DNA from: JBOZRQ01 sp050789255
GTDB taxonomy: Bacteria; Bacillota; Sulfobacillia; Symbiobacteriales; Symbiobacteriaceae
Assembly (NCBI GenBank): GCA_050789255.1
Contig: JBOZRQ010000039.1
Span: 1 to 64,000, forward strand
DNA length: 64,000 nucleotides
Direction of reading: 5' to 3'
Below are positions 1 to 7,628 of this stretch, piece after piece. The notes below the pieces were generated by a model. It was not told the DNA's origin. It was given only the letters and a program-made list of their open reading frames with translations, and ran no database searches. Every line of letters starts with the position of its first letter. The stretch's first letter is position 1. The position numbers and the translations under genes are program-made.

Positions 1-93
1 AGGGATCACCCGTTCCCATACCGAACACGGCCGTTAAGCCTCTCAGGGCCGATGGTACTACGTCTTGAACGTGGGAGAGTAGGTCGCTGCCCT
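1..93 (+). rRNA. rrf: 5S ribosomal RNA, 3' part
   Basis: The first ~93 bases carry the conserved 5S features: the CCGAACACGG segment near base 21 and the GGGAGAGTAGGTCGCTGCC 3' end. The gene starts before the window, so roughly the first 20-25 nt are missing. The tRNA cluster follows 12 nt later, as at the end of an rRNA operon. Confidence 0.93.
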
Positions 94-105
94 AACTATT
101 TTCCC

Positions 106-180
106 GGGCGGTTAGCTCAGCGGGAGAGCACTTGCTTCACACGCAAGGGGTCACTGGTTCGATCCCAGTACCGCCCACCA
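106..180 (+). tRNA. tRNA-Val (CAC)
   Basis: Cloverleaf with acceptor GGGCGGT/ACCGCCC, anticodon stem CTTGC/GCAAG, loop TTCACAC (anticodon CAC), a GGTTCGATCC T-arm and an encoded CCA. Confidence 0.95.
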
Positions 181-192
181 GTTTCATATTGC

Positions 193-269
193 GGAGGCGT
201 GGTGTAGAGGCCTAACATGCGGCCCTGTCACGGCCGAGACCGCGGGTTCGAATCCCGTCGCCTCCGCCA
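193..269 (+). tRNA. tRNA-Asp (GTC)
   Basis: Acceptor GGAGGCG/CGCCTCC, anticodon loop CTGTCAC (anticodon GTC), discriminator G as expected for Asp, encoded CCA. It lies 12 nt after tRNA-Val. Confidence 0.95.
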
Positions 270-283
270 GTTTTCCCTTTGTT

Positions 284-359
284 GGCCCCATCGTCTAGAG
301 GCCTAGGACACCGCCCTTTCAAGGCGGTAACACGGGTTCGAATCCCGTTGGGGTCACCA
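284..359 (+). tRNA. tRNA-Glu (TTC), copy 1
   Basis: Acceptor GGCCCCA/TGGGGTC, anticodon loop CTTTCAA (anticodon TTC), encoded CCA. The 76-nt gene appears identical to the second copy at 59293-59368. Confidence 0.95.
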
Positions 360-372
360 CAAAATGAAAATT

Positions 373-401
373 ACCCCGGCGATTGACTCAATCGCCGGGG
401 T
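373..401 (+). terminator. hairpin ending the rRNA/tRNA transcript
   Basis: A 13-bp perfect stem (373-385 with 389-401) closes a 3-nt loop 14 nt after tRNA-Glu. No long T-run follows, so it may end or process the stable-RNA transcript. Confidence 0.6.
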
Positions 402-523
402 CTGCTCATGTTCAGGGTTTACCCCTCATAAACTTACTCTAACGTCATTGATTGGTAGTGTCGTTGAGCAGGCCAAATGCACGTCCTGCTCGAATTATTA
501 CCCTAGAAAAGGGGGCGTCTCCA

Positions 524-1552
524 TTGAAGCAGTGGTTGCAAAAGCAACTTGCCACAGCAAACCATACCCGCTTCCTGTCTGGCGCCATAATCGCACTCCT
601 CGTGTTGCTCGCTAGCGGCTTCGGCGTCTGGAAGTGGTACGATCAGCCCAGCCAGGTCACGGTGACCGGCGTTGGCGATAAGATCACCTTCGCCACCAAG
701 CAGAAAGACATTGCCGCCGCACTTGCCGAGCAGGGTATTCACCTTGGTGCGAAAGACTTAGTCACTCCGACCCTGACGACCAAGCTCCGGCCGCGTTCGG
801 CATTGGCGGTTGAAATCACCCGGGCCATTCCGGTGGTTCTCACCGTGGAAGGAAAGCGCAGCGAGGTCGTCACGCAGTCCCGCACAGTGGGTGACCTGCT
901 GAAGGAGTTCGGCGTAACGCTTGGGGAGAAGGATAAGCTCTCGGTCGACGTCACAGCACCGGTGGCCGCGAACATGGAAGTCAAGCTTACTCGCCGCACC
1001 GAAGAGGTCCGGACGACCGAACTGGAGATCCCGTTTGATACCATCAAGCGCGAAGATGGCAACCTTACCCTCGGGGAGACCAAAGAGGTTCAGGCCGGTG
1101 AGGCCGGTGTCCTGGAGCGCGTAGAGGTGGTCTACCTCGAGGACGGCCAGGTAGTCGGCTCCGAAGTGAAGGAAGAAACGGTCATCAAGGAACCGGTTGA
1201 GCGCATCGTTGCTTATGGCACCACCGGCGTTGTATACCGTGGCGGGCGCAATTACCGTTATACGCAGGAACTTCAAATGTCAGCGACTGGCTACACCGCC
1301 GGCAAGGAGAGTAATCCGAACGGAACTGGGCATACCTATACAGGAATGAGGGCCGTTCGGGGTGTTGTGGCGGTAGATCCTAACGTGATTCCGCTCTACA
1401 CGCGTCTCTACATTGAGGGGTATGGCCCGGCGGTCGCGGCCGACATTGGCGGAGCGATTAAGGGCAACAAGATCGACCTGTGCTTTGACACGCTGGATGA
1501 AGCCCTCACCTGGGGCCGGCGTCCTGTCACAGTCTATATCCTCGGAGACTAA
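524..1552 (+). CDS. yabE: YabE-like cell-wall protein (DUF348, G5 and 3D domains)
   Basis: Membrane-anchored secreted protein of the YabE/Rpf-stationary-phase-survival type, probably acting on peptidoglycan. The chosen TTG start has AAAAGGGGG 9 nt upstream and gives 342 aa; a TTG at 452 is possible but lacks a ribosome site. A signal/anchor segment spans about residues 17-36. Two DUF348 repeats follow (about 45-150), then a G5 domain (about 160-235) and a C-terminal 3D domain (about 252-323) with its conserved aspartates (VAVDP, AADIGG, IDLCF). In B. subtilis yabE is followed by rnmV and rsmA; here rsmA follows directly. Family and synteny are clear; the substrate is not shown by the sequence. 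Confidence 0.85.
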   Translation: MKQWLQKQLATANHTRFLSGAIIALLVLLASGFGVWKWYDQPSQVTVTGVGDKITFATKQKDIAAALAEQGIHLGAKDLVTPTLTTKLRPRSALAVEITRAIPVVLTVEGKRSEVVTQSRTVGDLLKEFGVTLGEKDKLSVDVTAPVAANMEVKLTRRTEEVRTTELEIPFDTIKREDGNLTLGETKEVQAGEAGVLERVEVVYLEDGQVVGSEVKEETVIKEPVERIVAYGTTGVVYRGGRNYRYTQELQMSATGYTAGKESNPNGTGHTYTGMRAVRGVVAVDPNVIPLYTRLYIEGYGPAVAADIGGAIKGNKIDLCFDTLDEALTWGRRPVTVYILGD

Positions 1553-1559
1553 ACCGAAA

Positions 1560-1591
1560 GGCCAGAGGCCGGCATTTGCCGGTGTCTGGCC
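1560..1591 (+). terminator. hairpin between yabE and rsmA
   Basis: An imperfect stem of about 15 bp (GGCCAGA...TCTGGCC) with a 2-nt loop, followed by TTATCC. The lack of a real T-run suggests an attenuator or weak terminator. Confidence 0.4.
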
Positions 1592-1620
1592 TTATCCTAT
1601 GTCACAAGGAGAGAAACGCC

Positions 1621-2499
1621 TTGGATCTGTCGAGCCCGAGAACGCTGAAAGAGCTGATGGCGGCCCACGGGATTCGCCCGCAGCATAAACTCGGACAGAA
1701 CTTCCTTACCGACAGCCGTGTCCTCGACCAGATCGTCGCTGCGGCCGAGGTTGGACCGGATGACCTTGTGCTCGAAATTGGGCCCGGCCTCGGTGTTCTC
1801 ACACAGCGCCTAGCCCGCTCTGCCGGCCGCGTGGTGGCGATTGAGCTTGACCGTAAGCTTGTTGAGATCCTGGGGAAGACCATTCAGAAGGAGCAGCCCA
1901 ACGTGGAGGTCATTCACGGGGATGCCGTTCAAATCAATCTACATAGCCTCCTGGCTGAACGCCTGGCACCGGGGCGCCGCGCCAGTGTGGCGGCCAACCT
2001 GCCCTACTACGTGACCACCCCGCTGGTCATGCGGCTGCTGGAGGAGCAGCTACCCCTCCAGAACATCGTGGTTATGGTGCAACGGGAAGTGGCTGACCGC
2101 ATGGTGTCGCCGCCCGGTAGCAAGGAGTACGGAGCGCTCAGTGTAGCGGTCCAGTACTACACAGAACCCCGGATTGTCACGAACGTCAGTCGGGGCGCCT
2201 TCTTGCCGCCACCCGAAGTGGACTCCGCCGTCGTTGCCATGCGGATGCGTGAGATGCCACCGGTGGAGGCGCCGCACAAGCTGTTCTTCCGGGTCGTCAA
2301 GGCAGCCTTCGGCCAGCGCCGCAAGACGCTCAGTAATGCACTGATGGCCGGGTTGCAGATGGACAAGTCCCTGGTGCAGGAGATTCTCACGAAGGCCCAC
2401 ATAGACGGCAACCGTCGTGGCGAAACATTGTCCTTGGAGGAGTTCGCAGCGGTGGCGCGAATGATACAGGAGCCAAACTTGTCGAATATGTCTGATTAA
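1621..2499 (+). CDS. rsmA: 16S rRNA (adenine1518-N6/adenine1519-N6)-dimethyltransferase RsmA (KsgA)
   Basis: Dimethylates the two adjacent adenines in the helix-45 loop of 16S rRNA with S-adenosylmethionine, a late check in 30S assembly. The TTG start at 1621 sits 7 nt after AAGGAGAG and gives 292 aa, normal for the family. Visible motifs are the N-terminal HKLGQNFL, the SAM-binding LEIGPGLGVLT (residues 51-61), the acidic VAIELD, and the catalytic NLPYY (126-130). The C-terminal helical domain contains the typical AFGQRRKTLSNAL stretch. It lies 3' of yabE as in Bacillus, without rnmV between. Confidence 0.96.
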   Translation: MDLSSPRTLKELMAAHGIRPQHKLGQNFLTDSRVLDQIVAAAEVGPDDLVLEIGPGLGVLTQRLARSAGRVVAIELDRKLVEILGKTIQKEQPNVEVIHGDAVQINLHSLLAERLAPGRRASVAANLPYYVTTPLVMRLLEEQLPLQNIVVMVQREVADRMVSPPGSKEYGALSVAVQYYTEPRIVTNVSRGAFLPPPEVDSAVVAMRMREMPPVEAPHKLFFRVVKAAFGQRRKTLSNALMAGLQMDKSLVQEILTKAHIDGNRRGETLSLEEFAAVARMIQEPNLSNMSD

Positions 2500-2523
2500 G
2501 GGGTAACAGACAAGGTTTAACAG

Positions 2524-2532
2524 TGATATAAT
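2524..2532 (+). promoter_or_regulatory. extended -10 promoter for the YkuK-like gene
   Basis: TGA-TATAAT is a perfect extended -10 about 45 nt before the coding start. No good -35 is visible. Confidence 0.55.
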
Positions 2533-2577
2533 TATGGTACGGGGTAGCGTCCTAGTCTGTGGGGGAGGGTGATGGCC

Positions 2578-3057
2578 TTGCAGGATGGCATGTTTCACAG
2601 TCCAACCAAAGGCGCTCTCAGCTACGATCGCTTGATCACAGACCTGCTTGACTATGTGGCCGAAGACCCCCATGCCAAGTACAAACTGATCGTCGGAACC
2701 GACTCGCACACCCGAACCGATCTCTGCTTCGTCACAGCCATTGTCGTTCATCGGCTGGGGAAAGGCGCTCGCTTCTACTACCGCAAGCGGCACCAGCAGA
2801 AAATTCGTAGCCTGCGGCAGCGGATCTTTTACGAAACCGCGATCTCACTCGCCTTGGCGGAGAAACTGGCAGAAAGCCTTGCCGCTCAAGGAGCCCGCAG
2901 CCTGAACGTGGAGATCCACCTGGACGTAGGCGAGAACGGCGAGACCAAAGACCTCATCCGGGAAGTTGTCGGCATGGTGGTAGGCAGCGGCTTTCATGCA
3001 GAAATCAAACCCAATTCCTATGGGGCTTCCAAGGTTGCTGACAAGTATACCAAGTGA
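2578..3057 (+). CDS. YkuK/DUF458 family RNase H-like protein
   Basis: About 159 aa, soluble. It resembles the YkuK (DUF458) family, predicted to have an RNase H-like fold. Acidic positions that could form an active site are in LIVGTDSHT near the N-terminus and EIHLDVGENG near the C-terminus. GGGGGAGG at 2561-2568 fits the TTG at 2578 best (9 nt); ATG 2572 or GTG 2569 would be very close to it. In B. subtilis this slot between rsmA and veg holds yabG, so this is a local replacement. No biochemical role can be read from the sequence. Confidence 0.75.
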   Translation: MQDGMFHSPTKGALSYDRLITDLLDYVAEDPHAKYKLIVGTDSHTRTDLCFVTAIVVHRLGKGARFYYRKRHQQKIRSLRQRIFYETAISLALAEKLAESLAAQGARSLNVEIHLDVGENGETKDLIREVVGMVVGSGFHAEIKPNSYGASKVADKYTK

Positions 3058-3094
3058 CTTTTATCAAGGATTGAGTTGTTAACGCGGTAAGTGC

Positions 3095-3124
3095 TTGACA
3101 AGGTGCTGGAACCAGTCTTAAAAT
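3095..3124 (+). promoter_or_regulatory. veg promoter P1 (sigma-A)
   Basis: TTGACA at 3095-3100, an 18-bp spacer, TAAAAT at 3119-3124. Confidence 0.75.
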
Positions 3125-3134
3125 ATAGGTTTTC

Positions 3135-3163
3135 TTGACCAAGCCCTCCCGGTCTGGTATAAT
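3135..3163 (+). promoter_or_regulatory. veg promoter P2 (sigma-A)
   Basis: TTGACC at 3135-3140, a 17-bp spacer and a perfect TATAAT at 3158-3163. In tandem with P1 and near consensus, in line with the strong veg promoter known in B. subtilis. Confidence 0.85.
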
Positions 3164-3239
3164 GGCTTTGGTTCGGGTTTTTCCTGTGGCGAAAAGCTCG
3201 ACCATCGGTACCAGTTCGCGGGAAGGATGTGGTGTTTGC

Positions 3240-3521
3240 TTGGCTTCTAAGAGCATTCTTGCGGATATCAAGAAGGACCTCGAAACATATGTGGGCGAGA
3301 AAATCCGCCTGAAGGCGAATAAAGGCCGCAAGAAGATCATGGAGCGGGAAGGTGTGCTGGAGAGCACTTACCCCAACATCTTTATCGTCAAGCTGGAAGA
3401 GGCCGATAGCAGCGAACGCCGAGTGAGCTACAGCTACGCCGACCTTCTCACGGAAGCCGTCGAACTGGTGATTTGCTCTTCCGGCGGTCAGGAAACGAAA
3501 ATTGAGGCCCATTCCCGTTAA
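3240..3521 (+). CDS. veg: Veg protein
   Basis: Small protein of the Veg family, linked to biofilm gene expression and spore outgrowth in B. subtilis. The TTG start at 3240 (AAGGAT 11 nt upstream) gives 93 aa and matches the usual N-terminus with SILADIKKDLE. The family core is clear: KANKGRKKIMEREGVLESTYP, then RRVSYSYADLLTEAVEL. The frame is open further upstream, but that extension covers promoter P2 and cannot all be translated. Two tandem sigma-A promoters precede it and a strong terminator follows. Confidence 0.93.
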   Translation: MASKSILADIKKDLETYVGEKIRLKANKGRKKIMEREGVLESTYPNIFIVKLEEADSSERRVSYSYADLLTEAVELVICSSGGQETKIEAHSR

Positions 3522-3533
3522 CACATCGACCAC

Positions 3534-3560
3534 AAGCCAGGGACAAGCCCTGGCTTTTTT
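3534..3560 (+). terminator. intrinsic terminator after veg
   Basis: 9-bp stem AAGCCAGGG/CCCTGGCTT, 5-nt loop and a run of six T. Confidence 0.92.
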
Positions 3561-3635
3561 GCTTGCCGAGTTACAGGATTCTTGCCCTGGCTTCGGAGAA
3601 ACTGTGCTGGAGAGCCGTACGTAGGAGAGAGCGCC

Positions 3636-4502
3636 ATGACAGAACTAGAAGTCAACAGTTACGCCAAGGTAAACCTCACCCTCGATGTTCTTGGGAAGCG
3701 GCCTGAGGACGGTTACCATTACATCCGCACTACCATGATGCCCATCAGCCTGGCGGACCGCATTTTGCTGAGACACTCAGACCGCGTTACGGTAAGCTCG
3801 ACTCCAGAGATTCCGGGGCCAGCTGAACAGAACCTTGCGTTCCGGGCGGCGAAGGCGCTGAAGGAGCACACCGGGTACGCGGGCGGCGCAGAGATTCACA
3901 TTGAAAAGGTGATTCCTGTGGCCGGGGGGCTGGCTGGCGGAAGCACGAACGGCGCTGCCGTCCTCTTAGGTCTCAACCGTCTTTGGGGAACAGGCCTCAA
4001 CGAGAATGAACTGATTCTGCTGGCCATGAGGCTCGGTTCAGATGTTCCCTTCTTTATCCCGGGTCGCCCAGCACTGGTAGAAGGTATTGGCGAGCAGCTT
4101 ACGCTCTTGAAGATGCCCCAGCCGCTGTGGATGGTCCTCGCTGTACCCGACGTGGAGAAGTCGACCGGTAACGTGTACCGGCTGTTTGATGAACTGACCA
4201 CAGTAGAAAGGCCGGATACGGAGGGCATGCTCCAGGCGCTGGCTTCGGGCAGTCCCGAGGCCGTTGCGGATAAGCTTGGAAATGTGTTCGAGCAGGTGAT
4301 GTTACCCCGTCACCCAGAAATCGCCGCGGTAAAGCGCCTTATGCTCAAGCATGGTGCTCTTGGTGCCATCATGTCCGGCGCAGGACCCACCGTGCTGGGG
4401 ATTGTGGCGAACGAGGCGGCGGCCCATCAGTTGCAGCGTGTGGTGGCTAGCGAGGTCCCCCGTACGTATGTGGTTAGCACAATCCTCCCTCAGGAGGAGT
4501 AA
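3636..4502 (+). CDS. ispE: 4-diphosphocytidyl-2-C-methyl-D-erythritol kinase
   Basis: ATP-dependent kinase of the MEP (non-mevalonate) isoprenoid pathway, GHMP superfamily. The ATG at 3636 (TAGGAGAGA 5 nt upstream) gives 288 aa. Seen: the N-terminal YAKVNLTLDVLGKRPEDGYH, the GHMP glycine-rich loop PVAGGLAGGST (residues 94-104), GSDVPFF, and the C-terminal MSGAGPTVLG. It is a few nucleotides from the next gene, whose ribosome site lies in the end of ispE, so the two are probably co-transcribed. Same chromosomal slot as in B. subtilis. Confidence 0.96.
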   Translation: MTELEVNSYAKVNLTLDVLGKRPEDGYHYIRTTMMPISLADRILLRHSDRVTVSSTPEIPGPAEQNLAFRAAKALKEHTGYAGGAEIHIEKVIPVAGGLAGGSTNGAAVLLGLNRLWGTGLNENELILLAMRLGSDVPFFIPGRPALVEGIGEQLTLLKMPQPLWMVLAVPDVEKSTGNVYRLFDELTTVERPDTEGMLQALASGSPEAVADKLGNVFEQVMLPRHPEIAAVKRLMLKHGALGAIMSGAGPTVLGIVANEAAAHQLQRVVASEVPRTYVVSTILPQEE

Positions 4503-4505
4503 CGC

Positions 4506-6104
4506 TTGAGCATTGATGAGATGCTGCTCGGCTACGCCCGCGAGCTTGACGGCGGGGAATCCCCGGATGAACTCCTCGGAAGGGCCAGGAAAGCGCTTCT
4601 GCAAGCCCTCGCCGACGACCCACAAGCCGCTGGTGCAGCGTACGAAGAGTCCTTGAGCCGGACGCTGCTGAGAACGGATCTTGGGCTTCAGGTGGTTCGG
4701 AGCCCGGGGGCGCACAGGCTGACCGGCGCTTACTACACAGGTTCGGCGGTGACCGCCTACATGCTTCAGCGGGCCAGCCTGTACATGCCGGGCGCCGCCT
4801 CCTTGCTCGACCCGGCATGTGGCAGCGGTGCGTTTCTGGGAGCCGCCCTGCGCGCCTATTCTGACCGTCCGCTCAGGTTGGTCGGCCTGGATCAAGATAG
4901 AACCGCCCTGGAGATTTGCCGGCAGGAGGTCCCCACCGCGGAGCTGCATGCCGTGGACGCTCTGCTGGACGATGTGCCTGGCGGATTCGACCTGTGCCTT
5001 GGGAACCCGCCCTATATCAGCACAGGGTTGCGGGGAGCAGGGCGGGTGGAAATCGGCCGAATGGACGCCCTGCGTCTCCGGTATCCACAGGCGGCACAGT
5101 ACAAGCTCAACACCTATCCGCTATTCATAGAACGGGGCTTAGAGCTGTTACGGCCGGGGGGCGTTCTGGGCTTCATCGTGCCTGACTCGTTCTTATCTGG
5201 CCGTTACTTCACTGGTCTGCGACAACTGCTGCTTGCCCACACGCTCCTGGAGATCACCCTGATTCGGAGCGACTTCTGGGAGCACGGCCGGGTAGGCCAG
5301 AGCGTGATCCTCTTCGTGCGCAAGGGCGCCGAACCACCTGGCCACAAAGTCAGCGTCAAGGTCGTTCAGACCGTCGAAGAGCTCCCTGTGGTGTCATCAA
5401 CGGAGCTCCCTGTGTCGGATATCGTCTGGGGCCCATTGAGGCGCTTCCGGTTGTTGCCGGATGCCCGGATGCGTTCTCTGGTAGCCCGTATGGAGGCTTC
5501 AGCGGCACGGTGCGCCATGTCTGACTTCCTGCTTACCTACAGCGGGCTGATAGGCCGCAGGGGTCAGCAAAGCCTTCTCCGGTCTGCACAGGCCCATCTG
5601 GCGGGGCCGTGGGGACGACTCCTGCGCTCGGGCAAGGAGATCGATCGCTACCAGTTGGCCTGGGCGGGTGAAGAGGTCTGCCTCGACCCGGAGGGCATTA
5701 AGAGCGGTGGACAGCTCTCATACTATGTCCAGCCTAAGTTGCTCCTGCGGCAAACGTCTGACTCACTTCGGGCGGTGTACGATGACCAAGGTTTCTTCTG
5801 CTTGAACAACATTCATGTCCTCGTGCCCCGTCGACCCGACGTGAACTTGCGGGCGTTGCTGGCGCTGATTAATTCGGAGCCCGTGAACCGCCTCTACCGG
5901 GCGCTAACCATGGAGACGGGGCGCCTCTATGCCCAGGTCGATCTGGACCTGTTTGGGGCATTGCCAGTCCCCGCACTGCCGCAAGCTGCTTCAGCGGCCC
6001 TTGCCTCGCTGGCGCAGCAACGCGAAGGCGCCACCCCGGAAGAGGCGGCGCCGTTGGAAGCGAGAATCGATTCGATTGTAAGGGAGCTGTACGGACTCAC
6101 CTAG
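4506..6104 (+). CDS. orphan N6-adenine DNA methyltransferase (TaqI/Eco57I type)
   Basis: 532 aa. Seen: motif X-like GAYYT (residues 75-79), SAM motif I DPACGSGAF (102-110), LGLDQD, and the amino-methylase catalytic motif NPPY (167-170). About 250 residues follow that resemble the target-recognition region of TaqI/type IIG enzymes. An N-terminal helical stretch of ~70 aa shows no nuclease motif. No restriction gene lies nearby, so it looks like a solitary methylase set among housekeeping genes, 3 nt after ispE. The last codon overlaps convergent dacF in a shared CTAG. The target sequence cannot be predicted. Confidence 0.85.
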   Translation: MSIDEMLLGYARELDGGESPDELLGRARKALLQALADDPQAAGAAYEESLSRTLLRTDLGLQVVRSPGAHRLTGAYYTGSAVTAYMLQRASLYMPGAASLLDPACGSGAFLGAALRAYSDRPLRLVGLDQDRTALEICRQEVPTAELHAVDALLDDVPGGFDLCLGNPPYISTGLRGAGRVEIGRMDALRLRYPQAAQYKLNTYPLFIERGLELLRPGGVLGFIVPDSFLSGRYFTGLRQLLLAHTLLEITLIRSDFWEHGRVGQSVILFVRKGAEPPGHKVSVKVVQTVEELPVVSSTELPVSDIVWGPLRRFRLLPDARMRSLVARMEASAARCAMSDFLLTYSGLIGRRGQQSLLRSAQAHLAGPWGRLLRSGKEIDRYQLAWAGEEVCLDPEGIKSGGQLSYYVQPKLLLRQTSDSLRAVYDDQGFFCLNNIHVLVPRRPDVNLRALLALINSEPVNRLYRALTMETGRLYAQVDLDLFGALPVPALPQAASAALASLAQQREGATPEEAAPLEARIDSIVRELYGLT

Positions 6105-7405
6105 GGGCGATTGCGCACCCGATAACCGGAGATCGCCGCCCCGCCCTGACGCCCAACGGCTCTGCGCCCGGCGCCTGACCTGCGACGATAAGCTCGCAGC
6201 AGGCGGCGGGTGCTTTTCACAGTAAGCCGGAACAGGAAGAGGCCCACAAAGGTGATGCTCAGCCACTTCAGCGCGGACAGAGCCCACGCCAGCGTCGTCT
6301 GAAGGATGGGGGGCTTGGCCTCCACCGCTTCTCGGGTGGTGATCGGAACCTGGGCCACCAATCGGTCGCCGTCCTTCACGTCCAGCGTACCTACCTGCTG
6401 ACCAACGCTGACCGGGGCCTTCACGTTCTGATCGATCCGGCGCTCCATGGTAAGCTTTGGCTCCGACCCCTTGGGCACTGCCACGACGACGTCGCTGTGG
6501 GCGGCGAGGGCGACTACCTCTTTCTTTCCGTCGACGACGGCGATGTTCCCCTGAGGTGCCCCTGCGGACACAGCGACCCTATGCTCAAAGTTGTCGAACC
6601 CATAGTCAAGAAGGTTCTCCATGTCATCGTACAGATAGGATTTGAAATCCACGCCCATTACCACGCCGATGATCCAGCGCCCGTCCTTCTCGGCCCGTTC
6701 CACCAGGGTCAGACCCGCCTGCTCGGTGAACCCGTTCTTGCCGCCGACGGTGGGGTCATAGGTAAAGAGCAGGGAGTTGTGGTTGTAGTACGTGCCATTG
6801 GTTTTTCCGGGCCAGTTAAACTCCTTGGTGCCAGCGATGCGTAGGACGGTGGGGTTCGACAGTGCGGCCCGGCCGATCAGGGCGAGGTCGTAGGCGGTGG
6901 TGTAATGACCAGAATCGTGCAGGCCATGGGGGTTCGTGAAGTGACTGTGGGTGGCTCCCACGCGTTTAGCTGTTTCGTTCATCCAGGCGACGAACTGATC
7001 GGCGTTGCCCCCCGTTAACCCTTCGGCGATGGCCATGGCACAGTCATTTCCCGAAACGAGCAGCAGGCCGAGCAAGAGATATTCAAGCTTCTGCTCCTCG
7101 CCCTTATTGATGTAGCATGAGGAGGAGTCTGGCGCCTGGTCCACGGCCTGGGCGCTTACCTTGACAACTTGGTCGAGGTTGCCGTGCTCGACAGCCACCA
7201 GCGCCGTTAGCAGCTTGGTTGTGCTGGCGGGGAAATTACGGGCGTTGCCGTTGTAGTCGAAAAGAACCTGTCCAGTCCGTCCGTCAAGCAGTAGGGCAGC
7301 ACGGCCATGGATGGTAGGGGTGGCTGCTGCTGCCTGGACGGAGCCAGCGGGAATAGCGTTAACCAGTATTGCCGCCATTGCGCAAATGGCCAGCCTTTTG
7401 AACAA
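6101..7405 (-). CDS. dacF: D-alanyl-D-alanine carboxypeptidase (penicillin-binding protein 5/6 type)
   Basis: S11-family serine DD-carboxypeptidase that trims the terminal D-Ala of peptidoglycan stem peptides. 434 aa from a TTG with GGGGGGAT upstream. Signal peptide about 1-26 (cut near VQAAA); catalytic STTK at S61-K64; second motif SGN at 119-121; the third motif reads KNG (224-226) instead of KTG. The PBP5-C beta domain spans about 275-360, and a C-terminal hydrophobic segment (about 370-395) with a basic tail anchors it. Transcribed towards the methylase. Whether it is the sporulation enzyme DacF or vegetative DacA cannot be settled here. Confidence 0.88.
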   Translation of the reverse strand: MFKRLAICAMAAILVNAIPAGSVQAAAATPTIHGRAALLLDGRTGQVLFDYNGNARNFPASTTKLLTALVAVEHGNLDQVVKVSAQAVDQAPDSSSCYINKGEEQKLEYLLLGLLLVSGNDCAMAIAEGLTGGNADQFVAWMNETAKRVGATHSHFTNPHGLHDSGHYTTAYDLALIGRAALSNPTVLRIAGTKEFNWPGKTNGTYYNHNSLLFTYDPTVGGKNGFTEQAGLTLVERAEKDGRWIIGVVMGVDFKSYLYDDMENLLDYGFDNFEHRVAVSAGAPQGNIAVVDGKKEVVALAAHSDVVVAVPKGSEPKLTMERRIDQNVKAPVSVGQQVGTLDVKDGDRLVAQVPITTREAVEAKPPILQTTLAWALSALKWLSITFVGLFLFRLTVKSTRRLLRAYRRRSGAGRRAVGRQGGAAISGYRVRNRP

Positions 7406-7628
7406 GGCCTGTATCCCCCCGTAGACAATGAGCGTGGCTCATACATTTCGCCGGTTCCAGTGCTGTAACCTGCTTCCAAACTCGCATGGAAGCAACCGCG
7501 TTCACCCATATTATGGAGGCAGACCTATACAAAAAGAGGAGTTCAGGAGACCCGGCTCGAAGGATTCTGCTTGTTTTCACGACACGCGAAGCACCGATCA
7601 TCCGGTTCGATTGAAGGAGTGAACAGGC

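Noticed and set aside
7512..7525. CATAATA (minus strand) as a sigma-F/G promoter for dacF
   Set aside because: The -35-like GTATA is only about 10 bp away and the leader would be about 100 nt. Not convincing.
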